From: Pelomyxa schiedti
Taxonomy: Eukaryota > Evosea > Pelobiontida > Pelomyxidae
Reading direction: 5' to 3'
Length of the DNA: 64,000 nt
Assembly (NCBI GenBank): GCA_020536535.1
Contig: JAHLWZ010000406.1
Location: forward strand, 64,105-128,104
Of this stretch, positions 47,801 through 59,617 are shown in pieces. Under the pieces are notes generated by a model. The model ran no database searches and was not told the origin of the DNA. It worked only from the letters and a program-made list of their open reading frames with translations. Both the position numbers and the translations under genes were made by a program. How positions within the stretch are numbered: the first letter of the stretch is position 1; each line of letters begins with the position of its first letter.

Positions 47801-50800
47801 TTGTCAATTGCTACCATAGTATGGAGTTCATGCGTGTTCATTGCAGCCTTTCAACACCAAAAAAGGAATTTATGATAATGTGAAGAAATGGGCAAAAACT
47901 GAGAAAGCAAGAATACCTAGCATCAATTTATTGGGTACTATGTTGTTCCTTGATCCCGCCCTACTGCAGTCCAAATTGGACGAATTCCTGCCCCTGTTGT
48001 TCAGTGGCTTCAAGGTTGAGGCAGTTCGTTATTCCATTTTCCTCATTTTTTGCAGGAGAAGAAAACTGAGATGCTTCAAGCAATTCTTTCTTTTATCACT
48101 AATCAATTCCAACCAAAGAGTATTCCTTCAAGGTTTGTTATACAGGCTAACCTCTGCTCATGATATTTTTAGTTATGTTACTTTCTACAAAGACGAATGT
48201 GATTTCATTGTATCCAAGATTCTTCCATCTCGTCAGGAGTTAAAGGGATCTAAATTTCCCGTTCCTGGAGAACTGCAATTGATCTCTGATATTCTACTCG
48301 CCATGGTAATCCACGTTATGTCTTTTTTTTAATGATGTAACGTTTTACCATTTCAGGGTAGAAAGTCTCCATATCACATAGCTGATGTAAAACATATAAA
48401 TTTAATACTCAAAGGTGGCACACCACAAATGGAATTTCCCATTGAGGCAAGGGGTGTAATCTTCCGTGTTTTGGCACTGATATCTACAGAGACACCAGAA
48501 AACGTTGTCTTCCCCAAAAAAGAAAAAAGAAATTCACCTAAATGCAGCTTACTGAGAATATGGACACTGTAAGAAATGTAATGCAGCGGCACTTTGAAGA
48601 CCTGAGTAATGGAATCACACTTTCTATGAATATTTTGTTATGCTTTCCCAATCTTTGCCAACCTGAGATTCGAGACAAAGTACGTTTTTCCCTTTTTGTC
48701 TTTCTCTAAGCCCCAATAGTGTCTTCCTAATATTTGCAAGTACCTATCTGAAGGAAGGTAATAAGACAAAGAAAAAAAATCCTTTCATACTTCTTACAAC
48801 CTATAGCCCTGATGTTTCCTCAATGGCCCACAGTGCTGTTGTACGGTTTATGACAATGGATCCGAGCAAGCACCTCCCTACCGTTGTTTGGCTGCTCGTA
48901 CGTGGCATGCAGCCTATTGTGTCTAGAGTAAGTCTACTGGAACTCTGCTGAATATGTTTCTTATAGTATACAGACTGCGGAAGAGATTCTACAGTTTATA
49001 AAGCCACTATGCAGTCTTCTTGACATGTGGCAAAATCATATGCAATCCAACAACCTAACGGCATCAATACCAATTGAAGCTTGGGTTGATCTTCGAGCTT
49101 GTCTTGAAGGTACCATTACAGTGTTGTGTGCCCATCTGAGTTTCACCAGGGCTATGCCTTCTACTTTTTTGCTACAACGAACCTGTGGTCTGGACCAAAG
49201 CCCTTTTCCTTTTGGATTTATTAACCAAGCCAGCTTTTGTGTATGCACCTGGAAATGTTAATTGTGTATAATCTTTGGCAGTGAAATTGAAACCGGTTCT
49301 TCATGTGAAGGTCACTTTTCTCCCTCCTTCAGAGGTGTTGATACATCAGCTGCTGTCTGGTTTCAGAATTTATCTGATTTTCTGAGAACCAAAGGGGGCA
49401 CATGTGAGGTGTGGTCTGCCGAAAAGTTTAGCATGTAACATGTATACAGGCATATGGCAGAGCAGTTTCGTGGTGTTGGGATACCTTAAATTCTAGTAAA
49501 ACTTGGCTTTCTGGTCAAGTACCCCATTGGAAGAACCTATTAAGATTCATGCTGTTAAGTACAAGGGTCAAGACAGAGAATGGTATTCGTAACCAAGTGG
49601 GCCTTCCTAAAAACAAAAAGACCCAGGCCAAATTTTTATGAAAGATATAGTCACTCATTACTTCACTGGTACTCCTGATATGGAGTTCGCTATCTCTGAT
49701 AGCATACCTGAGATCCACCCTTCCTGGTGAGGTTTCCACTTCATTGTCATTGTTTCACATCCACTCCACATTAGCATGGGGGCTGTGATGTCCGCCATCA
49801 TGGACCAAGAAAAGCAACAGAGGGACAGTTCAAAGAGAAAAAGAAAAGAGCAATTTTATCATCAAGTTGGTCCGGTAATAACTGAACGTACCCTTACCCT
49901 ACCACAGGAGCCAGTCATTACACTCCACTCACGCATTATGTCCTCTCTTCCTCGAGATGTGTACTCAACTACTCCCGTAATTCGCGAAGTACCTCCTACT
50001 ACTACAACAGCAGGGAATTAACCATACAAATAAGGCCTTCAGAGCCATTGTTTTATTCTGGAATACAAACCCAACTGGTCTTGAGAATCACCACTACACA
50101 TTGAAATGTCAAATCGCAGGGTGCATTGAGAAATTCATCAGAAATGAAGGCATTTGCTTGCCAATTCAATTGATTACTAAAAGTCCCTTAATTTTCCTTT
50201 CCCTTGCCTCTTGTAGGAGAATTTTTCCTCCGTAAGTTATTGAGCTCCCCACAAAGTGTTTACTGATTTCTTTAATAGGTCTCTCTGGTGATTCAACAGC
50301 TACATTCCCTATAAGGGATCCCGAGTTTTCAACAACAATGTTTCTCAATCTTAAGCGCTTGTTGGGTGTACAATCTGGGGCTGGTGGCTCCAAATCAAGT
50401 ACATTTGAACAAAGCGTTGTAAAAACTGTTGCTCTTCTTATACAATTCTGCGAGTTTTCTCCAGAATTCTTTAAAACAAAGGTAGCGAACCAGTCCTAAA
50501 GAAAATCTCATGGGTGTTAGATATACCCTTTCCTTTTGGAAGCTCTTGACCTTGGGCCACATATGCAAGAGGACGTCATGAGCACTCTTGTTTTCCTCCT
50601 TCAGTTTGTTGATCCGAGTGAGCTCTCTGAGAAATTATTTATGACTCTTTATTAGGCGATGCACAGAATTTGCTGAAACTTTTGTTGAGAGGAGTTTCTC
50701 GAATTTCCCTCCAGTTGGTGAACCTCCTGATCTACTGAAAATGATGTCACCGTTAGTTCATATGCAAGCTCTGGTGAAAAATTTCTCCAATTTATTTGAC

Positions 50801-53800
50801 TACTGGGCTTCGTTATGGACACCTGCAAAAATGTGATACCTACTGCCCCTTTCACATAGCCTAAACAAGAACTTCTAGGGCGTGCCTGACAATGTTTCAC
50901 ATGGCAGTGAATCCTTGCGTAGATGCTCAGAAGGTCTGCTCATTGTTGTACAACCACTTTGTACTTACATTGTTAGAGTGCTATCGAATTTGCCAACTTC
51001 TTGGCCCTTGCAACTTCTTCTAAACCAACATCTCCAAACTACACTCCCAGTGTGCACCTCCCCTCTCTCTTTTACCCGAGTGTGTATTCTTACAATCACA
51101 TGGCCTTAAGGTAAATTATCGACTTTTTCCTTCCTAATACTTTCAGATATTCTGCATCTCTTGCCGATTCCTTGTTAACTGAGACGCCACTCATTTTCTC
51201 CCATTTTGACAAATATATTGAGAACTTTGATACCAATAGGCGTAGTACACTCCTAAATGTTGTTTATCAGTCATTCCGTGTCTTTCCCTCACCTGGCACA
51301 TAGCTACTCCCACATTGGGCCAGAAATTTCAGCTCTCTGGTAAAAGTAGATTCTAGGGCTGCAGAGTATGAATAACTCATTAATTTCTTCAGTAAACACA
51401 CTTCAGACATGTACTCCAATCACTTTTTTCCATATCTTCCAAGTGTTTTCAACCCGAACTGTTCCTACCATTACAAGAAATCTGGCAAGGAGTTATGTAT
51501 TCTGCCTCCAACGAGGTAAGAAAACGAATTAACAACGCAAATTCTTGTGTGACACCAACAAGGTGGCAAATTTGATTGTTGAATTTGTTGTTACTAAGTC
51601 CGTAGAAAAGCTAGATGATAGAGCTGCATTTGAAGTCTGCAGCACTTGCTTACTTTGTACTTATCTGGAAACTTGAACACTGTTATCTTTACTAATCCTA
51701 GTCAGTTGTTTGTAGAACAAATAGTGCTGAAAACGTGATTTCAAACCTTGTGAACCGTATACACAGTTATCCAGCAGCACCTCTCTCGCCTGAAGATTTC
51801 CTTTCTCACGTTCTTCTGGAAGGTTTTTTTTCCTTCCAAGACTTTTCACCTGTTAACTTGCTGTGGAGGGCTTCCTCAGTCTGAAGTGCAAAGTTGCGAG
51901 AAGAAAGCTTTTTCACTTCTTTCAAAACCAATGTACGAAAACTTCGAAGTTTGTGGGAAGCATCTTCCCCTCATTTTCCAAAACGCTTGTATTCTGTTCT
52001 CCCCCCCGCATCCCCATGCGGTATCCAGCTCTTTCTTTTTTTTTCCCTGTTAATTTGAACCCAGGTATCTGAAGCTGACTTCGTTCTGAATTCCGCTCTA
52101 TTGTCTGTGATAACACCACATCCAGGAGATACAGAGTGGTCAAATGTCCGGAAGCAAGCCGAAGCTTTACTCCCTAAAAAATCGAAATGGAGCACGCCTG
52201 ATTTGCAGTGCCTTGTGGAAGTGCTAGCTCCCAAATTGTAACGCAATGGTTTTCCCCTTTTTGTGATCACTGATTTCCCCCAATTCAGCCCTGATCTACG
52301 TGAGTCTTGGGCTGATCTTTGTCTTGACTGGGCCGTACAGCTCGCCGACGAGGAGGCAGCCATAGATAGTGTACACTTGTTCACTTTACTATGTCTGCAA
52401 TACAATCTTCCTCGTAAGTCTCCATTGTCATTTCCCCTTCGCTTAGTCCTTTACAGGCATTAACAAGCTTGTATTGGGTTTGCTCAAGGCAGTAATTTAC
52501 AACCAAGATCTGCTTCGCGATGCCTACTTTGAGGCTCTCCTTAACGTGCCACTGGAGGTATACCACTTGTACATGTAATAGCTGACATTGACAGGTACAA
52601 AAAAATTGGCAATGCTGGCGCCTATTGGGTGTTGCTGGAGGATCGATGTGCGTGACGTGCAACATCGACCAGTATTTGTATGGCTGTAGGTTGCTAAAAA
52701 AGGTTTTATCTTGTGAGCAGTCTGTTAAGCTGGCTGTGGAGCTAGATAGTCTTTGGAACCAACCTCTGGACATGGAAGCAGTTATACTGAGGTTTGGTGT
52801 AACAACACTTTTTTACGTTCTCACCAATTCAGGGGCCTTTCATACCCTGAGACTGTCTCAGATGGGTTGTGGCTCTGTGATACTTGGATAAAGACTCATC
52901 AAAACGCCCCAGTCAATCTTGTTATCATTTCGGTACTTGTTCACACCATTCAGTGCATCACAAAGTCACCAGTTACTGCCGCATTTCAAGCTCTGCAATT
53001 TATTCATGCCGCAGGTTGTTGGCATTCACTTTCCCTCCATCCTCTGAAATCTTTGAAATAGGGAACGAAACTCTTATGCAGTTTGAAGACGTCTTCACAC
53101 ATATGGATCTCCGAGATGTCCCCTTGCAGAAACAACCCGATCCTCATTCATTGTTATCTGAGTTTTTCACTGTTTTTTGTGGTGTGTTTCCGGAGGACAA
53201 CCACCATCAGCTTGTACTCGATACCTTGCTTGTACTTTTACACAGGGGGCAGAAAAAATGGAGGGTTACGTTATTGTATCTCATGACTTCTGTTTTAACC
53301 AGGTACACATTTCTTTGTTTGGTGAAAAAAAAAAACCTCACCCTAACACAGTTGGGGATCTTCATTGTGCGATTTGAGTACAACTCGCCGTATAGTTGAA
53401 GTTATAGTGTATTTCAGTCAGGCACAAGAAAGTATTGAACATTTTTGGTACTTCATCATTATAATCGCTTCTCAGCTGAAACAGCGAATGCCGCAACAGC
53501 ACTTCTACCATTTGTTCTACAAAATATACCTGAAGGCATACCAGTGAAGGTTAGACATGCAATTTTCTTTCTGCAGTACTCACAATTACCAGTACTTTGA
53601 GTACCTGCGACCATCTCCCCCAGAAATAACCACTGCTAGCGGCAGGAGATTTTTGGGAGAGACCGAGGCCAACACAATGTAACAACCTCTACTAAGCTGT
53701 CAACAAATTAACCGTTTCCAGTGCTGAAAAGCTGCATTGTGGGAAAAAGGTCATGCAAGTTGCATTTGGCCTCCACGACGATGTTCCCCAGCTCCAAAAT

Positions 53801-53967
53801 TTTACCACGGAGGTTATTATACAACGTGCAGAGAGTAGGCCGACTGACGCTCCTCCACACAAGAACGCCCGTATGAACACTTTTTTTTTAAAATGAGTAA
53901 CCCTTGAACAGAACGCAGACCCTATGCCCCACCCCCAATCCCAAAGGACACAGACAGCAACATGTGA
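44879..53967 (+). CDS. SH3 domain plus Furry-like (Fry/Mor2/Tao3) HEAT-repeat protein
   Basis: ATG 44879 starts MSSPGATPPVLVKAKHAFKA. Three exons make an SH3 domain (AFKATSENELDFPKGD, NEAGWAQ, GEYEGKKGWFPANFVSMPGD). A linker of about 380 residues of Pro/Thr/Ser follows, then a splice to ASASLYSKANVSLSNCLIAS and more than 30 exons of helical repeats. Segments resembling Furry proteins are IPSINLLGTMLFLDPALLQS, KILPSRQELKGSKFPVPGEL, TPQMEFPIEARGVIF, DQEKQQRDSSKRKRKEQFYH, SASLADSLLTETPLIFSHFD, SPDLRESWADLCLDWAVQLA and GLHDDVPQLQNFTTEVII. The tail ends PIPKDTDSNM (53967). Furry proteins scaffold NDR/LATS kinases for polarity and morphogenesis. The Furry call rests on remembered block patterns and is moderate. 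The SH3-repeat join is in frame but should be tested on transcripts. Confidence 0.6.
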
Positions 53968-54191
53968 GGGAATCCTTTTTACAAACGGGCACAGTGTAAA
54001 AACAGAATTAAAAAATAAAGAGTTTTGTCAGGGCAACCGTTGTTCCCGTTGCCACTGGAACAGACTTCAGATCGCCGGATTAGAATGGTAAGAGATTCAC
54101 CCAGGCTAAGCAGGACACTTGGGGCACCCTTCCCCTGCGTAGCATTTACAAGATAGCGGCGTCAACGAGAAGTTGGTTCTAGGTGCGGCGA
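53968..54191. other. Short intergenic region
   Basis: About 220 bp between the Furry-like gene and the Crinkler-like gene. A polyadenylation signal (aaaaataaag near 54011) would end the former. The rest is unremarkable. Confidence 0.4.
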
Positions 54192-57100
54192 ATGAGCACC
54201 CCCAGAAAACGCCTCCCAGCGGGCTCTTGGCTCCCCCTGGGGTATACCCTCCCCAACAAAAGAGGTCGCGTCGAGGTCGGTGCCGTGTGCCCCTGCCGCC
54301 ACTTGTTCTCTCCCGCGGGCCGCCCGTCCCCCCACGCGCCCTCGTCTCCTCGTGCTGCCGCCTCTGCCGCGTGCCCTCTGCCGCTCGCCAAGCACCACCC
54401 CCTGCGTGCCCGTTCCTCGCTCGGCGCCATGGCTTGGTGGCGCGGACAGAGGGCCAGGGCCAGGGCCAGCAGGAAGCGGCGCGGCCCGCTCTCCGAGGAT
54501 GCACTGTCCAACCCTTTTTCGGAAGGTGCTGGTGCCGCCGCCGCCGCCGCCGCCACTACACGACGTGACGCAAAGTCAACTGAGGAATCTGCCACTGTCG
54601 AGCTTCACCAAGAAAGTGCGGCCGCAATGCCGGTTCCGGGTGCCCCACGACGCCAACTTCTTTTGGAAAGAAGACACTTGTTGGACTTTATGCTGAGTCA
54701 CGTTGCTTCGATGAATCCCTCCTCTCTGCAGGGGGCTGATATTGTGAAGCTTGTGAGCTACCTTAAGAGTGTGGAAGACCAAGAACGGCAAAGACGCTCT
54801 GCTCTGGTGAAAGCGGCTACAAATATCCATGAAGCTCCAGCACGTACATCAAATTGTTACCAGGTGCTGCGTTTTATGCTTCAGCATCCCGAACAACAGA
54901 TCAGTTTAGATGCAAAACCTGAAGATGTCTTGAGGTGGGCCGCAGAGGCAATGGATGCTGATGTTGCATTTGAAGACTACAGGAGAACGAATGTATGTGC
55001 CGTGTGATTATACGAGTATGTGGTTAATAAACCCACAGATGGAAACAGCACTGGAGAGGCTCCTGACCTGCATCAAAGATCCTGAATTCAACAGAGCTTT
55101 AACAAATGAACACGAAACCTTGGAGACTATTGTGCCATTCATGGTTAACAACACCGCACTCTTTACACCAGAAATGCTTTTGCGCCAGCCTGAAGAGCTA
55201 GTCCGCTCCATTAGCCAGAAGATAGCTGAAGAGAAGACCAGGATTATTGCTGTGAGTCCCTAAGAATTTTATTTGGGTTAATTCTTTCTTCCCCAGATTT
55301 CTTCTGCAGCCAAGGTTCTCCTCTCAGAAGTCCCACATGCACAATTGTTTAGGACTCTGGTTTTGAATATATTTTCTCCTGAAGGCTTGTGTGAATCTAT
55401 GTCGAACTTCAGTGAGAACTTTCAGCTTCTTGGGCTTAGGTTGCAACCAAAAGATAACACCCAAGCCAACCGGCTTGTAGAAGAACCCATATTTCCTCTT
55501 AAGGATAGAGACGATGTACTTGCCAAAATACTCAAATCACTCAGGACTCAACCAGTTAAACATACTGACAAGAACACCAAAAAACCCCTTATTTTTGTTT
55601 GTGGAGCCCCTGGAAGTGGCAAGGTTTTTCCCCAAAACAAAACGTGTAACCTCATTTACAACAAAAAAGTCCAGGGTGTTGGACGAACTGATGAATACTT
55701 TTGAAGAAAATCTCTCTGGAAAAAGGGGTGCTTTGTCAGATTTGGTAGGCCCCAAGGTAGGTCGCCAGACCAGTTGCACATCTGTAACCTGGAATGGTAA
55801 CACTCCATACAACCAAGCAATTGATAAGAATGGCCTTAGTGGCCTTTTTCTCCGACTTCTATTTTCGTAAGACATGTGCTTAGGCCACAGTGTGTATCCT
55901 GTTCTGATATTAACATATATTACTAGGCATTGGTTTCAAACGAAGGAGTCCGACTATGAGACATTTTTCCAGTGTATTGCTAATTGGGATCAAATTGAAG
56001 CAAACATTGACACAGCACTGGACACGCTAATACAAGCCATGGCGCTTCAGAGTCGAAAAAAATATCTGCTGTTGTGTGTCGATGAAATTCTGAAAACAGA
56101 TGAGAATCTTCGAGATGACGGAAACTCACGCAAAATATGTCACAAATTGGCTTCTCTGCTAGATAAATACTCCAAGAAAAAGCACAAGAAGGAAGAAGAC
56201 AAGAAGTACATTGTTCTCATGATTGTGATGTCATGCCTCAATGAAGGTTGGGTTGCAGAGAGAAAGACCGAGTCTGTGCGTCTTATTTCTCACAAGTTGG
56301 AACCACTTGTATTTGATTCACGACAAAAGCTTTTCAAGTCCCATTTCCGCCATCCCGGAGTGAAAGCTGGTCTTATGAAAGCACTCAGTGACACTGGTGG
56401 CCATGCTTGCTTGCTTGTTGGACTGCAGGGATGGCTGACAATGGAAAGTGAGTCTGCTTATTCACTTCTTCAAAGAAAAGTCTACTGCTTGAACGCGATT
56501 GTCAGCAGAACCCGATCCATTTTTCAAATGTCGTTGTACCCATATGAGATAATCAGTGCTGTTATCAGTGCCAAACAGCTTGCCTCATCGAGTTTGATTG
56601 GAAGACGCACTTTCTCAGAGCTCATCGCCAGTGGGGTCATTTTTTCTAAGGGCTCTGTTCCCTGTCTGAGTGTCATGAACTTACTTTGCTTCTCCAATGA
56701 AAACTTAGAATATCGGCCCAGTGTGGACAAAGACAATCCTAAAGAGTTTACTGCAATTGCCCACCGTCTAGTTACAGTTTATAAAGACCCTCTCCCTGCC
56801 ATTAAAACACTGCTGAAGGTTATGCTTAACCCTGAGTCAGACTGGTCAACTGGGAAGCCACTAGAAGACTTTCTTTCTCTCCACCCACTTCTGCTGACCC
56901 TTTGCAACTCCAAACAGGATGACAGAACATTCTCCTTATCTGAGATGTTTGGGAACCCTTTCTTCATTACGGAAGACTTTCCGGATCTAGAAGTGAACTT
57001 TCCAAGGACCCCAAAATTCTTATGTTGGAACGTTGAAGTGCCAGTATCACCTGGCATGTCTCGGAAGCACTCATTTGTCTGGTGGGCAAAAAAAAAAGTT

Positions 57101-57599
57101 GATTCACTCACCACCGGAACTGTCATACGTTGTAATCACACAAACCCCGGGTATTATCTACCCATAACATAATTTCCCTTCTCTCAAACACCAATCAACA
57201 ACTTATCAAACTCAGGTTTGAAACAGCGTTTCTGTTGAACTCAGTTACCGGAAAGAAGGTGGTTGTGTGCCTGGAGACCAAGTATTATGAGATTGGAAGC
57301 ACATCTTCCCTGTCGCCTAGAGAAATCCGTAACAAATGGGACAAGACAAAGAAACAAATGCAACCACTCATGGAGAATCCAGAATGGGAGGGCCTCACAC
57401 TCGTTCTGATATGTGTTGCCTTGGGGAAATTAGCTTCCCGGTTCCGGATGCCAAATGACCTTGACCCTGGTGCCAACATTGTAGTTGTGGACAGAGCTGG
57501 TTTGATAAGCTATCTAGGGCCAACTATGTCTTGCCGCCTCGATGCCATTGTGGTATTGTTCCTTTTAACTCTTACGTTTCACTGATTTAGGTAGAATAA
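54192..57599 (+). CDS. Crinkler/RHS-like effector: P-loop NTPase plus putative PD-(D/E)xK nuclease
   Basis: The first exon is GC-rich and low in complexity (Arg/Ala/Pro) up to about 54600; the ATG may be 54192 or 54429. A helical region follows (LLDFMLSHVASMNPSSLQGA, ETALERLLTCIKDPEFNRAL, EKTRIIAISSAAKVLLSEVP). Then comes a P-loop NTPase: Walker A FVCGAPGSGK continuing TRVLDEL after an intron, Walker B KYLLLCVDEI, and a long all-helical extension (about 55890-57170). The last exon, about 57216-57600, has VTGKKVVVCLETKYYE, with an E-x-K pattern as in restriction-type nucleases, followed by PEWEGLTLVLICVALG. This NTPase-plus-nuclease plan matches the CR (Crinkler-RHS) effector class of Zhang, Aravind and colleagues. 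Such proteins are thought to cut nucleic acid in hosts, rivals or against mobile DNA. The end is 57599 if a last 42-nt intron is removed, otherwise 57585. Confidence 0.6.
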
Positions 57600-57725
57600 T
57601 AACCCAGCCTTGCTGAAGCATAAGGGACGCGCTTTGGTGCATGGAAGAAGGTAGCTTTCAGAGGAAAAACAACAAGTGAAAAAACCCTTTTGCAAGAAAA
57701 TCTTTTGGGTTGGAGACAGGAGGTA

Positions 57726-59414
57726 TCAGTCATAGAGGGACTTGGTGACAAATTCCTGGAAAGAGAGCCCATTCATCTCATCAGAGGTTACTGTGTCAAC
57801 AATGTCAAACTTGGTGTCCAGTTTGTCGTCTAGTAGTTTCAAGAAGTCATGTGCCCCGCTGTCATTGCCGATTTGGATAAATGTAAGGCTCAGCTCTTCT
57901 TCACATTTCACTTTGTTTGCGGCTTTCTTAATGGTGGCAATAACAGCATCAGTCGAGTCTGTTTATTTTATGGTCAGGGATAAATGAGTAACAGAAACAA
58001 TGGTTGGAATGTATTGCGTTAAGGAATACCTGGGCTCCCATCAGTGATGCAGAGAATGGTGGTTTTGCGTCTAGTTCCTCCAAAATGCTCAGAAAATGCT
58101 GCCTCCAGCACGGACGCCAAGTCCGTGGATCCATCGGGTGAGTTCTTCTTGAAAATCTGCGTAGAGGAAGGATTGGAATGTTGCCATGGACCATGGAATG
58201 AGGTGCATTTCGTACCGCTTGGACTTTGTTCTTGTCCATAATGTTTTCATGCTTTGTGTATGTGTTGCTGAAGAGGTACAGTGTTATGCCGTCAGGATCA
58301 GCTCCACAGACCCACGGACCTGAGGAAAGAAGTTGTATTAGATATGACAAGATAAGAATTTGTCAGGGACATGCCAAGTGTTTGGAGAGTGGTGCCAACA
58401 TCCCTCCACTTGTTATCGGAACCCATGGAGCTAAAGGGAGAACAAGTTAAGACTGAAATCACAAGCAAAAACTCGTACCCACTCTTGTCAATGATAACAA
58501 TGTAGTCCCGGGCCAAGTCGACATTGTTTGGATCCTGCCTTCCTGCCTGTACATCAGCAAAGAATTTTGTTTTGCCGAATCCTTCAAATTCCTTTGCAAG
58601 AGCTGCCTCAACATATGTAAGCTGAATGTGGATTTTCCCTTCAGTTATGTCTGTGAGGTAGTGCTGTCAACCACATGTTGCGAAGTTGTAACAGTAATTA
58701 AACCTTGCAGGTCCACCCACATTTCTTTGGGCTCATTCTTTGGCTCAATATCAGTAACTTAGTTGAAGTCAAATGAAAGTCCACTGTAAGTAACGGCATG
58801 TTATACTTGGAATTTGGTACTGTCCCAGAGACACCCCGCTATGTGCTGAATCAGAAACCCTGATGGTAATTCGTGCATCAGCCGTATCCACAGGAATAAT
58901 AAAGTGCTCGTCCCACTTTGGAGCAACAGCTGCACACAACCATCATAAGCTCAATTTTGCACAACACAATACGTGAGAGTGAATTTAATAAGTGAGGGAT
59001 AAATATCCGCACTATTTGAAACAGGCTTTGTAGAGAAGAATGATCCTTCAACACCCTCAACACCAACAGCCGCCCTCGCAGTGGGCTCAGCCCCTGGTTC
59101 CGCCCTCAACTCCTTCGCCTCTATCACCTGTATAATCAACCACAGTCTTACTCATACGGCATTTCAACAAGCAAGGGGGCGAAAGAACAACAACAGCAAC
59201 AGCAACAAACAACAAACAACCCAAAAAAAAAAAAAAAAAAAAGGCCAAACAAGAGAGAAGCAGACTTGGCACTTACCTTAACGTGAATATCAGCTACGGT
59301 GCCGTGTTTGACTGTGGGTTTGGGAGCAGGTCTGGGTGTGGATGCGGCCGTCGACGGCGGGGCCGACGATGACGACGGTGACGACGACTTGGGTTTGCTT
59401 GAATCACCTCCCAT
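57726..59414 (-). CDS. C2 domain plus von Willebrand A domain protein
   Basis: The start at 59414 gives MGGDSSKPKSSSPSSSSAPP, a Ser/Pro-rich leader, then KHGTVADIHVKVIEAKELRA and GVEGSFFSTKPVSNSADIYP, a C2-type beta sandwich that may bind lipid with calcium. A linker leads to the vWA domain: DLARDYIVIIDKSG is joined by splicing to SMGSDNKWRDVGTTLQTLG, making the DxSxS metal-binding (MIDAS) motif. Then ADPDGITLYLFSNTYTKHEN, DGSTDLASVLEAAFSEHFGG, TTILCITDGSP and LTFIQIGNDSGAHDFLKLLD, ending FVTKSLYD. C2 plus vWA recalls copines, but the vWA is closer to the TerF-like group. It is probably a membrane-recruited protein-interaction module. It is divergent from the LRR-kinase gene. Confidence 0.75.
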
Positions 59415-59617
59415 CTCAAATACGAAAGCCTGCGACCGTCGAGCGGTTGTTTCTTGTTTGTTTGTGAGAAATTTCCAGTATTTTCCTGTTGTCGACAAGC
59501 CAACAGCACGACAGTGCAGCACCTGAAAGAGGAAACTAAAAAAACCACACTTCCTGTGAAGCGGCGGCACTGTTCATGGGACTCTCTACCTTCAGGTAGG
59601 AATCAGGAGCCCAAGGG

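Noticed and set aside
57235-57585. Separate small gene at 57235-57585
   Set aside because: It joins the NTPase exon in frame through a normal intron and supplies the expected nuclease-like C-terminus.
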